From Cephalopachus bancanus (lineage: Eukaryota; Chordata; Mammalia; Primates; Tarsiidae): 64,000 nt of DNA. The first letter of the stretch is position 1; each line of letters begins with the position of its first letter. Positions 46,265 through 57,778 of this stretch are shown piece by piece. The position numbers were made by a program, and so were the translations under genes. The stretch is taken from positions 5,704,001 through 5,768,000 of the forward strand of contig JAPVLO010000205.1 in the NCBI GenBank assembly GCA_027257055.1, written 5' to 3'. The notes under the pieces were generated by a model, which saw only the letters and a program-made list of their open reading frames with translations, made no database searches and was not told where the DNA came from.

Positions 46265-47300
46265 AAGAGTTTTAATAAGATGGAATAGTTGATTCCAAGT
46301 GGAAAGCATTTAGCTAAATCTTTACCTCTGAAAATATAAGATGGGCAGCATATCTTCCTAAATGAGAGCAGCCATCAATAGGTTCTGAGTCTGGGTCAGC
46401 CAAGAGTTATCGAAAGTCCTCAGGGGATGGAAGAGAGAGAACTTCTTTGGTAGATGTTGGTAAAGCTTCAACTACTTCACAGTTTTATTTAACGCCAAGT
46501 CATTCCTTTACTTTCTGCAATGCTTCTTCTGTAGAAAAGGCAATACTCTCACTCTGTGTGTTTGGATTAACACACTAGTATGTTTAAGTTCTGTTTATAG
46601 CCTTCTAGAAACTACATCATCAATTTGGGTCCCTGAAAGTGGGCACAATTTCTTCAACTACAGCCTCATGGTCTAAGAAGCAATCTCTAGATAGAAATAA
46701 TCTTATCTTTTTTTTCCTCATCATGACACATAGAGCTGGGTGCTTTCATCTTCCTCAAACTGCAGGTCCTATACTACTTACAGTTGCCGACTGGGCTACC
46801 CAACAGGGGTGTAAAAATTTCTAAAGGGGGAAGAAACATGAGATTTTTAAGGGATAAGAAATTAGATGCATTTTTTTCTGAACTGGTCACTCAGTTGTCC
46901 CTGATTTGATATCAGGTACATACTTTAAAGGACTTCTAATTTAGAGAAAAAGTAACCGCTGTTCACAAAACAATGCCATCTCTCCATCCTACCAAGCTAA
47001 GGTTACAGTACCTGGTAACAAACTCATTTCAGTAATTTATCCTCCTGAGAAATTTGCCTAACAAATTCCAAGAGCTTAACCAATATTAATTTCCTCATTT
47101 CCTGCCTATTTCAAGTCTAGATCTCAGCTTCACTTTGACCTGATTACCTTCCTGAATTCTGGGAAATCTCATATTCACTATTTCATTCAATAGCCACAAT
47201 TACCAAATAAAATTTACCTTCATAAAAATCTTGCTTCTTGTTCAGGTAGGAATTTTCTTGAAAGATAGATTTTTAAGCTACTCTTGATTGAGGGTTTAGA
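46265..47300. other. Unique sequence
   Basis: No gene, RNA or confident repeat was identified. Confidence 0.5.
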
Positions 47301-47307
47301 AGCAATA

Positions 47308-47660
47308 TAGTCATGCTCTTCATAGCAATGTTCCAGTTCATGGTGGACCGCATGTAAGGTAGTGGTCCCATAAGATTATAATTCCATACTTTTACTGTAC
47401 TTTTTGTACATTTAGGTATGTTTGAATACACAAATACCATTGTGTTACAGTTGCCTACAGTATTCAGTAAAGTAACATGCTGTACAACTTTGTAGCCTAG
47501 GGGCAATAGGCAATAGGCTAGACCATATAGCCTAGCTGTGTAGTAGGCTATACCAATTAGTAAGTTTGTGTGAGTATATTCTATGATGGTCACACAGAGA
47601 CAAAATCACCTAATGATACAATCTCAGAACATATTCCTACTGTCAAGCGACACATGACTG
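47308..47660. mobile_element. Short TcMar-Tigger-family DNA transposon
   Basis: Terminal inverted repeats: left 'tagtcatgctcttcatagc' and right 'gcgacacatgactg', related through CAGTCATG. TA dinucleotides flank both ends (47306-47307, 47661-47662). Internal landmarks are 'ggtcccataagattataat', 'acagttgcctacagtattca' and 'tagcctagctgtgtagtagg'. It is 353 bp, lacks a transposase and is therefore non-autonomous. I recall this consensus as a Tigger3/Tigger4-class element, but the exact subfamily is uncertain. Confidence 0.8.
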
Positions 47661-47664
47661 TATT

Positions 47665-48460
47665 TCAGAGCTCATGCAGCAACCCCACCTTTCAATAAAC
47701 TAAGCAGAGCCCTGGGTGGCTCTTGAGGACTAGTTTCTCCATCCTCTACAGTCTGGTTAGAGTTAACTCTCTAATGCATCTAGAACATCCGTTTCCTTTG
47801 GCCATTTCTACTGTCTCAATCACTTATCATTAAGTGCTTTCTAAAAAGTTTTATAGAAATTGTCATCGGGACCAACCAAGCTGCGGAAGTTGCTGCAGCC
47901 CAAGTCTCAGATCTTTTGAGACATAAAGCATACAGATACAGATGTTACTTAGTTACTTATGTTTCTATATGTCAACAGATTGTCTCATCATCTTTAGACC
48001 CATAAGACTTAACCCAAAATAATGCTTGAACTTTCTTCTTAAAATCTAAAACTATATTTCTCACATAGTCATCACACATATATTTCTAATAGGATGAAAC
48101 AATGCAGTAATAATACACCTTTCTGTATAGTATAATGAGGGGGTAGGCAGAAGATTTAGCTTCCAGTGGCCTATATTCCAGTCTTGGTTCTACTGATTTT
48201 TCTTTGAATAAATCCTAAGGTTTTTGAACTTCAGTTCATTTTTCTCTTCTGTCCTATTTACCTGCAAGGAGTATTATTAAACTGAATTAAGGTGATACAT
48301 TTGAAAGCAATTAAAAATATCATTCATATCTAATTGATAATAATTTAATGATCACATAATTTCAACAAAATACTTCTGAATATTAAGGCTGATTTCAGTT
48401 CCTGTTTCAACCTCATTTTGCCCAAAAGGAAGAGAATGATCAAGTTAGTGGTTTTCAAAT
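47665..48460. other. Unique sequence
   Basis: Nothing recognisable as gene or repeat. Confidence 0.5.
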
Positions 48461-48463
48461 ATC

Positions 48464-48705
48464 TCATTTTCTTACTCATAAGTGGAAGCTAAGCCAAGGG
48501 TCTGAAAAGGCACATAGACTGGTATAAGGGACAATCGAGGAGGAGAGTGGGAGGGGACAAAGGATGAAAAATCACTTATTTGGGTATAGTGTTTACTAGA
48601 AAGGTGACTGGTACACTTAAAACCCAGATTTCTTCACAACTATGCAGTGAATCCATGCAAACAAGAAATATTTGTACCCCTAAAGCTATTGAAAAAACCA
48701 TCAGT
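48464..48705 (+). mobile_element. 5'-truncated L1 3' UTR
   Basis: 'cttactcataagtggaagct', 'ggtataagggacaatcgagg', 'ggtacacttaaaacccagat' and 'aagaaatatttgtaccccta' match a primate L1 3' end in outline, with details unlike human L1PA. It ends in a short A-run at about 48692. The target duplication was not resolved. Confidence 0.75.
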
Positions 48706-48829
48706 GATTTTTGTACTTCACTGATTTTACCTGGAAAGCTTTTAAATATGTCTACATTTATAGATTTTGAGATACTATTTACTAAGATTTTGACTCAGTG
48801 GACCTAGACATACGCCTAGGTGCCTATAA

Positions 48830-49400
48830 AAGACTCTTCCCATAAGTTGCTGCAGCCTTTTTAGGGAGGAGTTGGCAGTGATTGTTACATTTATAATACG
48901 CCCACCATTTCACCTGATAATTTTACTTCTAGAAATATTTCCTGCCTGTAAATGTACGATGATATTTAATTTAGCTTTGTTTAGATTTTAAAAACAATGT
49001 AGATGTCCATCCATAGGAGACTATGTAAATAAATGATGGCATGTCCATACAGTGGAAACTTACACAGTTGTTAAAGAATGGCATGCTGTCATTAACAGAT
49101 GTCCATGGCACACACTATTCTTAAATTTTTTAAAAAGCAAATTATGTAACAGTTGTATGATATGATCTTTATGGCGAAATATAAAAAGTGTTCATGGTGT
49201 GTATGTTTGTGCGTGGGTGTATTAAACATGCATTGAACTGTTAACAGTGAATAAATCAGGAAGATCGTTTTGGATAAAAGATAGTAAAGGAAATGTGGGA
49301 CTTTTCCTTTTTAATTAATACACTTTTACACTGTTTTTTACAGTTGTTATTTATGATCCTTTACACTTTTGTCGTCAATTCATCTCTTAGCAATTTCCTG
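48830..49400 (+). mobile_element. Old L1M 3' end
   Basis: 'taattttacttctagaaata', 'aatgtagatgtccatccata' and 'ggcatgtccatacagtggaa' correspond to the ORF2 end and 3' UTR of an old mammalian L1 in sense. It has many mutations and no open frame. Confidence 0.7.
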
Positions 49401-49539
49401 AGTCCCCCACCATATATATATTCCGAGTACTAATTCATTAATTCATCCAGTCTAGGAATATATATGACAATTTGTGCCCAATACATGCCAAGCACTGTTC
49501 CAGGCACAAATCAAATTACAAGCTTTGCTCTCATGGATT

Positions 49540-49700
49540 GAGCATTCTAACTTCTCTGAGCCTTGGTCCTTTTATCTGCAAAATGAATGTATTATTAAAC
49601 TTTCAAATAAAGTTTCCTGAGGATGAGAGTAAATGATGTGTATAAAATATTTAACATAGAATCTGGCACCATCAAAGTGTTCAGTAATTGTAAACTACAG
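49540..49700 (+). mobile_element. MIR SINE hosting the Tigger1 stack
   Basis: 'taacttctctgagccttggt', 'tttatctgcaaaatgaatgt', 'gaggatgagagtaaatgatg' and 'tcagtaattgtaaac' follow the MIR 3' half. The MIR tail seems to resume after the Tigger1 as 'agtgttattgtcatcatcat' at 59391. Confidence 0.75.
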
Positions 49701-50595
49701 TACAGGCATGCTTTTTTTTGTTGTGCTTCTCTTTATTGAGCTTCACAGATACTGTGCTTTTTACAGACTGAAGATTTGTGGTCACCCTGCATCCAGCCAG
49801 TTCACCAGTGCCATTTCCAACAAAGCATGTTCACTTCACATGTCTGTGTTACATTTTGGTAATTCTCACACAATTTAAAACATTTTCATTATTATTATAT
49901 CTGCAATGGTGATCTGTGATCAGTGATCTTTGATGTTACTATTGTAATTGTTTTGGGGCATCACAAACCACACCCTTAAAAGACAGCAAACTTTATCGAT
50001 AAGTGTTGTATGTGTTCTAACTGCTCCATTGACTGGCTGTTCCCTTGTCTCTCCCCTTTTCCTTGGGCCTTCCTGTTTCCTAAGATACAACATATTGAAA
50101 TTAGGCCAACAGTGGCCTCTAACTGTTCAGATGAAAGGAGAGTTGCATGTCTCTCACTTGAAATCAGAAGCTAGAAATGATTAAGCTTAGCAAGGAAGAC
50201 ATATCAAAGTGAGATGGGCAGAAACCTAGGTCCTTGTGCCAAACAGCTAGCCACGTTGCTAATGCAATTAAAAGTGCTACTCCAGTGAACACACAAATGA
50301 TAAGAAAGCAAAACAACCTATTGCTGATATGGAGAAAGTATGAGTGGTCTGAATAGAAGATTAAAACCACCACAGCCTTCCCTTAAACCAAACCCTAATT
50401 CAGAGCAAGGCCCTAACTTTCTTAAATTCTTTGAAGGCTAAGAGAGGTGAGGAAACTGCAGAAGAAAAGTCAGAAACTAGCAGAAGTTAGAAGGTAAAGC
50501 TGCAAGTGCTATATGGACGCTGCAGCAGGCTATCCAGAAAAATCTAGCTAAGATAATGGCTACACTAAACGACAGTTTTTTGGGGTTTTTTTTTT

Positions 50596-50700
50596 GAGGT
50601 TGCAAACATGAAATTTATTGTATTACGTCCCTAAATTCTAAAAATTATTTTTAACTGAAAGAAAAAGGAAGTGTAACTATGTCAAGATTTAGCTAATACT
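50596..50700 (-). other. 3'-transduced non-L1 sequence
   Basis: This segment lies between two T-runs: the L1's own A-tail region (50701-50728) and the terminal tail (50576-50595). Read on the minus strand it is unlike L1 or Tigger1. It ends with AATAAA (complement at 50614-50619), 18 nt before the terminal tail, the normal spacing for a poly(A) signal. I infer that the source L1 transcript read through its own signal and used this genomic one. Confidence 0.8.
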
Positions 50701-51199
50701 TTTCTTTTTTTTTACATAATTTTTTTTTAATCAATATTTTTTATTATGGTTTTGTGGGGTACAGTTAAGGGTTAGGTGTACAATTACGTTTCATTCAGGC
50801 ACCCTGTTGATAAGAGGTGTTTTCCCATCTCCAGACAGATATTTGCTACTGTTAATCCCATCGCCCCCCCATAGTTTCCCAGTACCGTCAGTCATTTTCT
50901 TATAGAATTACATTGGCTGTTCAAGCTCCATTATATGAGTGAGAACATGTGATACTCGGATCTTTGTTTTTGTGAGAGGTCACTCAGTATTATAGACTCT
51001 AGTTCCATCCAGGTTGCTGCGAAATTCATAATTTTGTTCTTTTTTGGCTGCGTAGTATTCCATCGTGTATATGTACTACATTTTTTTAATCTAGTCCTCT
51101 TTTGATGGGCAGCATGGTTGTTTCCAGGTTCTTGCTATTGTGAACAACGCTGCACGTATAATAAATATACGTGTGCAGGTATATTTTTTATAGAGTGAT

Positions 51200-54100
51200 T
51201 TGAGTTCTTCAGGGTATATTCCCAGTAGGGGGATTGCAGGATCATATGGGAGGTTGATATTTAGAGCTTTGAGGAATCACCACACTGCTTTCCACAGAGG
51301 TTGCACTAGTTTACACTCCCACCAACAGTGTAGAAGTGTTCCCTTTTCACCACACCCTCTCCAGCAGCTGTTATTTTTTGAGTTGTTGATAATTGCCATT
51401 CTGACTGGAGTTAGGTGGTATCTCAATGTGGTTTTGATTTGCATCTCCCTGATGATTAGTGAGGTTGAGCATTTCTTCATGTGTTTGTTGGCTGCTCGGA
51501 TGTCCTCTTTTGTGAAGTGTCTGTTCATATCTTTTGCCCATTTTATAATGCGATTATTTGTTTTTTTCTTTTCAGCATGTTTTAGTTCCTTGTAGATCCA
51601 GAATGTTAAGCCTTTGTCAGACCTGGTGTTGGCAAATATTTTTTCCAGTCTGTAGGCTGTCTCCCTGCTCTCTTGATGGTTTCTTTGGCCTTGCAGAAGC
51701 TTGTCAGTTTAATAAAGCCCCACTTGTTTATCTTCTCTCTTATGACCTCTGGGTTTCAGGTTTTGTTCAGGAATTGGATGCCAGTTCCGATTTCCATGAG
51801 GTTATTTCCTTCATTTTCTAAGGTTCTTATGGTTTGAGGTTTTACATTTAGTCTCTGATCCATTTGGAGTTAACATTTGTGCATGGGGATAGATAGGGGT
51901 CCTGTTTCAATCTTCTGCATATGGTCAGCCAGTTTTCCCAGCACCATTTACTGAATAGGTTCTCCTCTCCCCAGTGGTAGGTGGTGGGGGCTTTGTCGAA
52001 GATGAGTTGGTTGAGGAATTGAGGTTTTGCTTCTGGAATCTCAATTCTGTTCCATTGATCTATATGCCTGTTCCTATACCAATACCAAGCTGTTTTGATG
52101 ATTGTAGTTTGATAGTAAAGTTTGAAGTCTGGTAATGTGATACTACCTGCTTTGTTTTTTTGCTGAGGATTGTTCTGGCTATTCTTGGACATTTATGTTT
52201 CCATATGAATTCCTGTGTTGTCTTTTCTAGGTCTGAGAAGAATGTTACTGGTAATTTGATGGGTATTGCATTGAATTTGAGATTGCCTTCGGTAAGATGG
52301 ACATCTTCACAATGTTGATTCTTCCAATCATGAGCATGGGATATTTTCCACTTGTTTGTGTCATCTTTGATTTCTTTGAGCAGTGTTTTATAATTTTCAT
52401 TGTAAAGGTCTTTCATGTCTCTGGTTAGGAAAATGCCAAGGTATTTCATTTTTTTTGTGACTATTGTGAATGGAATTGTGTTTTTTATTTGGGTTTCTGT
52501 TTGTTTATTATTGGTGTAGAGAAATGCGATTGTCTTTTGTACATTTATTTTGTATCCTGAGACTTTGCCAAAGGCCTTTATCAGTGTAAGGAGGTTTTTT
52601 GACAGATTCTCTTGGGTTTTCAAGGTACAACAATCATATCATCTGCAAAGAGAGATAACTTGACTTCCTCTTTTCCTATTTGGATACCCCTGACTGCCTC
52701 CTCTTCTCTGATTGCTCGAGCCAGGACTTCAAATACTATGTTGAACAGAAGGGGTAAGAGTGGGCATCCTTGTCTTGTTCCAGTTTTCAGGGGGAAAGGT
52801 TCCAATTTTTGTCCATTTAGGAGTATGCTGGCTATGGGTTTCTCATAGATGACTTTTACTATTTTGTGGTATGTTCCCCGTATGCCTAGGTGTTCAAGTG
52901 TTTTTATCAAGAAAGGGTGCTGGATTTTATCAAAAGCTTTTTCTGCATCTAATGATATAATCATGTGGTTTTTTGTTTTGACATCTGCTGATGTATTTAA
53001 TTACATTTATGGTTTTACGAATGTTGAACCAGCCTTGCATCCCAGGAATGAAGCCTACTTGGTCATGATGGATGATTTTTGAGATGTATCGCTGAATTCG
53101 GTTTGCTAGGATCTTACTGAGAATTTTAGCATCTATGTTCATCAAAGATATTGGCCTGTAGTTCCCTTTCTTTGTTGGATCTTTACCTGTCTTGGGTATC
53201 AATGTGATGTTGACTTCGTAAAATGATTTGGGGAGAGTTCCATCTTTTACAATTACCTGGAATACTTTCAGTAGGATTGGTATCAGCTCCTCCTTAAATG
53301 TCTTGTAGAATTCAGCTGGAAAGCCATCTGGACCAGGGCTTTTTTTTGTAGGAAGATTTCTTATTATGCAGTCAATTTCCTTGATTGTTATTGGTCTGTA
53401 TAGGGTCTCAATTTCTTCTTGTTCCAATCTAGGTAAGTTGTGTGATGTCAGAAAGTCCTCCATTTCCTTAAGGTTTTCAAGTTTGTTTCCATACAAGTGT
53501 AGGTAGTAGTCTCTAATGATCTTTTGTATTTCTTCAGGGTCAGATGTGATTTCATCTTTTGTGTTTCTGATTATACTTATTTGATTTTTTTCTCATTTTT
53601 TCTTGGTCAGTCTAGCTAGGGGACCATCGATCTTGTTTATCCTTTCGAAGAACCAGCTTTTTGTTTCGTTGATTTTTTGTATTATCTTTTTGTCTTCTAT
53701 GTCCTGGATTTGGGCTTTTATTTTGGTGATCTGGATTCTTCTGCTGAAATTAGGGTTTTTGTGGTCTTGCTTTTCCAGCTTTTTTAGGTGGCTTGTTAGA
53801 TTGTTAATTTGTGTTCCTTCCATTTTCTTCATGTGTGTTTGTAGAGATATAAATTCCCATCTTACTACAGCTTTCAAGGCATCCCAGAGATTTTGGTAAG
53901 ATGTTTCTTCATTTTCATTTGTTTCCAGGTATCTTTTGATCTCTGTTTTGATTTTATCATTAACCCAGGAGTTGTTTAGCATCATGCTGTTTAGCGTCCA
54001 TGTCTTTGTGAGTTTTGGGGGGACTTTGTTGGTGTCAATGTTTATTTTTATTCCACTGTGGTCCGAGAGGTGCATGGTAGAATTTTGGTCCTTTTAAATT

Positions 54101-54746
54101 TGCTTATGCTTGATTTATGGCCAATTACGTGGTTAATCTTAGAATACGTTCCATGTGGTGATGAGTAAAATGTATATTCTGTGGTCTTTGGATGGAGTGT
54201 TCTGTAGGTATCAATTAAGTCCATTTGGTCCAAAGTCACATTGAGGTTCCGGATCTCCTTGCTGATTTTTTGTCCTGATGATCTGTCTAGGGTTGTGAGT
54301 GGGGTATTAAAGTCCCCAGTTATGATGGTGTTAGAGTCAATATCTTTCTTTAGTTTTCCTAGAAGTTGCTTTATGAAAGTTGGCGCACCTATGTTGGGTG
54401 CATATATGTTTAGGATAGATATTTCTTGTTGATGGATTGAGCCTTTTATCATTATGTAGTGGCCTTCTGTATCTTTTTTGATTTTTAATAGCTTGAAGGG
54501 TATTTTGTCTGAAATTAAGATCGCTACTCCTCCTTTCTTTTGTATTCTGTTCGCCCGAAAGTTTGTTTCCCATCCTCTTACTTTGTGTCTGTGGATGTCC
54601 TTTCTAGTGAGGTGAGTCTCTTGAAGGCAATAGATAGTTGCCTGATGATATTTTATCCATTTTGCCATTCTGTGTCTTTTCAGTGGTGCATTTAGTCCAT
54701 TCACATTTAGGCTAATAATTGAAATGCAAGAGTTGATCCCTGTCAT
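51200..54746 (-). pseudogene. L1 ORF2 (endonuclease / reverse transcriptase), decayed
   Basis: The apurinic-type endonuclease (54048-54746) starts MTGINSCISIISLNVNGLNA and keeps LQETH and GDFNTPL. The family's KIDH motif reads KINHVIGHK, so a catalytic Asp has become Asn. SDHS appears only in another frame (53593-54075). RT continues at 52930-53496 ([30 protein letters not shown]) and 52620-52964 ([34 protein letters not shown] with an intact FADD). The post-RT and C-terminal cysteine region ([18 protein letters not shown], 51277-51528) follow. At least five frame breaks separate the parts. Confidence 0.95.
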
Positions 54747-55040
54747 AAGGTTCTTACAGAGTTGTTCCTGTTTGTTTGTTGTCTTTTTTTGGGTTCTGGA
54801 GTTGGCTCATGTGTGTTTTTAATCTTTTGCCTGTACTCTGCCTGATGATATTTTATCCATTTTGCCATTCTATGTCTTTTCAGTGGTGCATTTAGTCCAT
54901 TCACTTTTAGGCTAATAATTGAAATGCAAGAGTTGATTCCTGTCATAAGGTTCTTACAGAGTTGTTCCTGTTTGTTTCTGGTCTTTCTTTGGGTTCTGGA
55001 GTTGGCTCATGTGTGTTTTTAATCTTTTGCCTGTACTCTT
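54641..55040. repeat. 200-bp tandem duplication inside the L1
   Basis: Units 54641-54840 and 54841-55040, both beginning cctgatgatattttatccat. By eye they differ at about 6-7 sites, so are roughly 97% identical. The unit spans the ORF1 3' end, the inter-ORF spacer and the first 36 codons of ORF2. The upstream copy therefore encodes a second ORF2 start (54743-54946: MTGINSCISIISLKVNG...) that runs into the spacer and ORF1-like sequence of the next unit. A short 'tgcctg' homology lies at the junction. Confidence 0.95.
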
Positions 55041-56034
55041 GTAAAGAATGTTGTTGTTCTTTTTTTCTTTTTCTTCTGTGTTCAGTACTTTCTTAAGTGT
55101 TTCTTGTAGAGGTGGTCTGGTGGCAGCGTAGGTTCTTAGGGATTGGATATCTGGAAAAGATTTCAATTCTCCCTCACTAATGAAGCTTAGTTTGGCTGGG
55201 TAGGTTATTCTTGGTTGAAATTGTTTCTCTTTTAGAACTTTGAAGTTAGGGCTCCAGGCTCTCCTGGCCTGAAGTGTTTCTGTGGATAAATCTGTAGCTA
55301 TTCTAATTGGTCTTCCCTGGTAGGTAGTCTGGCCTTTTTCTCTTGCTGCCTTTAGGATTTTTCTCTTATAGCTACTTTGTTTAGGCAAATAATTATGTGT
55401 CTGGGAGTTGTTCTTCTCATTTGTTGTCTTGCAGGGGTTCTCTGAATCTCTTGTGTTTGAATTTTTTCATCCTTGATGAGATGAGGGAAGTTTTCTTGAA
55501 TGATTTCATGAAATTTTTGTTCCAGTGTGGCTTCTGTTTCTCTCTCTGCCTCTAGAAGCCCAATTACTCTTAGGTTTGGTCTCTTGAAGTGATCACTCAT
55601 CTCTTGCAGGTTTTGTTCTGTCTTTTTGAGCTTCTTTTCTATGCTTTTGACAGTTTGGGTTAGTTCTGTGTTTTGGTCTTCGAGCTCTGAGATTCTTTCT
55701 TCTGCTTGGCTAATTCTGCTTTCCATGCTTATTAGTCTGTTATTCATTTTCATCACAGTATTCTTTACTGCTGTTATTTCTGACATCTGCTCCTTCCTAT
55801 TTTCCTCTTGACTCTCCTCAATTTTTTAATTCTCTCCATTAACGTCTTGATGTCTGGGTTTGTTGCATGTGACCAGTCATTCTGGAGGCTCTTCATTGTT
55901 TGTGTTCCAGAATCTGTTTTCTCAGTGTCTGATCTCCCAGGGGTCTGTGTGAGACCTATATTCTTCTTTTGGTTTTTCTTCATTTGTGCGTTTTTTTCCC
56001 CCTCCCTACTTTTTCCTTCCCTCCACGTCACCAT
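54954..56034 (-). pseudogene. L1 ORF1 (RNA-binding chaperone), two frameshifts
   Basis: Three overlapping frames cover ORF1. The N-terminal basic part is 55774-56034; a likely alternative start is the Met at about 55983 (MKKNQKKN). The coiled coil and RRM are in 55352-55786 (MNNRLISMESRISQAEERISELE, then KRPNLRVIGLLE). The C-terminal domain is 54954-55388 (KAAREKGQTTYQGRPIRIATDLS, PRITYPAKLSFISEGE). The frames break at short homopolymers near 55822-55827 and 55358-55362. Family function: trimeric RNA chaperone packaging L1 RNA. Confidence 0.95.
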
Positions 56035-57341
56035 CTTCTCTAATTCTGTTATTCAGGGATAAAGGGATTGGTTTTACTTCTGTTTGTTCAATCTCCTATT
56101 CTTTATGTATGCCCTCTTACTTTGTTCAATTCTGGAGTTGCACTGTAGGTTGCGGGTGGTCCTTTTTGCAGTCTTGAGATTTACTTAAGGGGGGAGCTGT
56201 GATTCAAAATCTATCTGCAGGTCCTAGTATTCACTGACAGGTGTGTTGATAATCTGGAACCCACTTCCCACTGCCTTGGAATCTGTCCATGCAGTGGGGC
56301 TGTAGGTTTACTCCCTGAAATAAAATGTGGTTAGCAGAGGGAAGAGAATGGAGCAGACAGTGGGTTGAAGAGTGGGGTGGAGAAATAGAGGAGTAAGGGG
56401 AGAAACAAACATGTGCCAACAAATGGAGAGAGAGACCTATACTGAAACAGATAAAAACAATAGACCACAGCTACTGGTGAACCAACTCCCATACAAAAAT
56501 AAATAAAACATATAGTGATGCTAACATAAAGCTAACCAACCACCTTATTGGTGTTCTGTTCCTCTATACAAAGATATGGTTTACAGACAGAAGAAAAGGA
56601 AGAGGGAAAAAAAGGAACAATACAGTAGGAATAGAATTAAGTCATTAAACTAACAGAATCAATGAAGCACACTCGGAGACTTTTCGTTTAAGTCCAATGT
56701 CCTTTCAGTTCTGATTTCTAGCTTTCTTTTCAAGCTGGTAAATTAGTTTGCAGTTAGGGTCAGTTGCCCCTGGTCTTCTGTGAAGGACAGTTCAGATCAC
56801 TCTCTGTTCATCACTCTGGCCTATGTCTTTTTCAAGCTTGTTTCTCCCGTTTCGGTGTTGTTACCTTGAATCGCCAGCAGGTGGTGCTATCTCAGCTGTT
56901 TGCCCCAGAGGGGGCGGGGCTGGACAGGAACCGGCCGAGACTGGAGATGGTGCCTGCCTCAGGGCACAGGCAGGAGACTCATGACGGGCAGTATGTGTCG
57001 GTCGCAGGAGAGGTGGCAGCAATCCCAGCAGATCTTCCCTGAAGGGGCTTCAAGGACTGAAGTCATGGATCGCCTCCGGCCCGGGTGGTACAATGTGCTA
57101 CCGGTGGTGGCGGCAGTGGCTGCATCAGCGGTGGCAGCAGCAGCAGCGTCTGTGCTGCAGTGGCTGGCCAGTCCACTGCGATGCCCCAGCGGTGGCAACA
57201 GCCGAGCTCCGTATGAAGAGCAGTCTGTGATTTTGGGGTCTGCAGCCCCCAGGGCGAGAGCCAGAGACCCACTGCAGTTCTCCTTTGCAGAGGGTTTTAC
57301 AGACCAGGTTGCCCCATTGCCGTCTTGCCAGAAGTCCACTC
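56035..57341 (-). promoter_or_regulatory. L1 5' UTR with internal promoter region
   Basis: About 1.3 kb upstream of ORF1 on the minus strand, rising in GC toward the 5' end. At 57319-57327 the + strand gccgtcttg (complement CAAGACGGC) is one base from the YY1 core CAAGATGGC found near the start of primate L1s. A GC/triplet-rich patch (cag/cgg-type) lies at about 57100-57155. Frames at 56764-57367 on either strand are shadows of this UTR. Present-day activity is unknown. Confidence 0.65.
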
Positions 57342-57368
57342 AACCACAGATTTTTAATGTAGACTAGC

Positions 57369-57778
57369 TGTCTCAGTTAATTTTGCATTGCTATAAAGGA
57401 GTACCTGAGACTGGGTAATTTATAAGGAATTATGGTTTATTTGGCTCACGAATTTGCTGGCTAGAAGATTGAGCATCTGGTAAGGGCCTCAGGCTGCTTC
57501 CCCTCATGGCAGAAGGCCAAGAGGAGCCAGTGTGTGCAGAGATCATATGGCAAGAGAGGAAGCAAGAGACAGAGAGGATGTGCCAGACTATTTTTAACAT
57601 CTACCTCTTGCAGGAATTAATAGAGTAAGAACTCACTGACCTTTAAGGAAGGGCATTCATCTATTCATGAGGGATCTGCCCCCATGACCCAATACTTCTC
57701 ACTAGGCCTTACCTCCAACGTGGAGGATCAAATTTCAATGTGAGATTTGGAGGGACAAACATTTAAACTATGGTAACA
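57369..57778 (-). mobile_element. MST-type solo LTR (ERVL-MaLR) in Tigger1
   Basis: The + strand runs 'tgtctcagttaattttgcat', 'gagactgggtaatttataag', 'catggcagaaggccaagagg', 'gatcatatggcaagagagg', 'atctgcccccatgacccaat' and finally 'tggtaaca'. This is the reverse complement of MST/THE1-related LTRs. No internal retroviral sequence is present. Terminal TG and CA are kept. The 5-bp target duplication can no longer be recognised. It lies 13 bp from the L1 target site. Confidence 0.9.

Larger units (their letters stand above)
50576..57341 (-). mobile_element. Near full-length L1 with 3' transduction
   Basis: Running right to left: 5' UTR (about 57341-56035), ORF1, inter-ORF region, ORF2 (54746 to about 50990) and 3' UTR (to about 50701). 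Then come about 105 bp of non-L1 sequence and a terminal T-run (50576-50595). The 5' end reads (complement) GGCAAGACGGCAAT, similar to the start of full-length primate L1s. The target duplication is aaacgacagttttt (50567-50580) and aaccacagattttt (57342-57355), followed by AA. Frameshifts in both ORFs make it inactive now. It lies in Tigger1. Confidence 0.95.

Noticed and set aside
53603..53899. 98-codon plus-strand frame
   Set aside because: Shadow of the minus-strand L1 ORF2; similar shadows at 52612-53082, 54241-54432 and 55626-56177.
56764..57367. Frames of 69-155 codons on both strands, Ala/Gly-rich
   Set aside because: They lie in the GC-rich L1 5' UTR and have no known domain.
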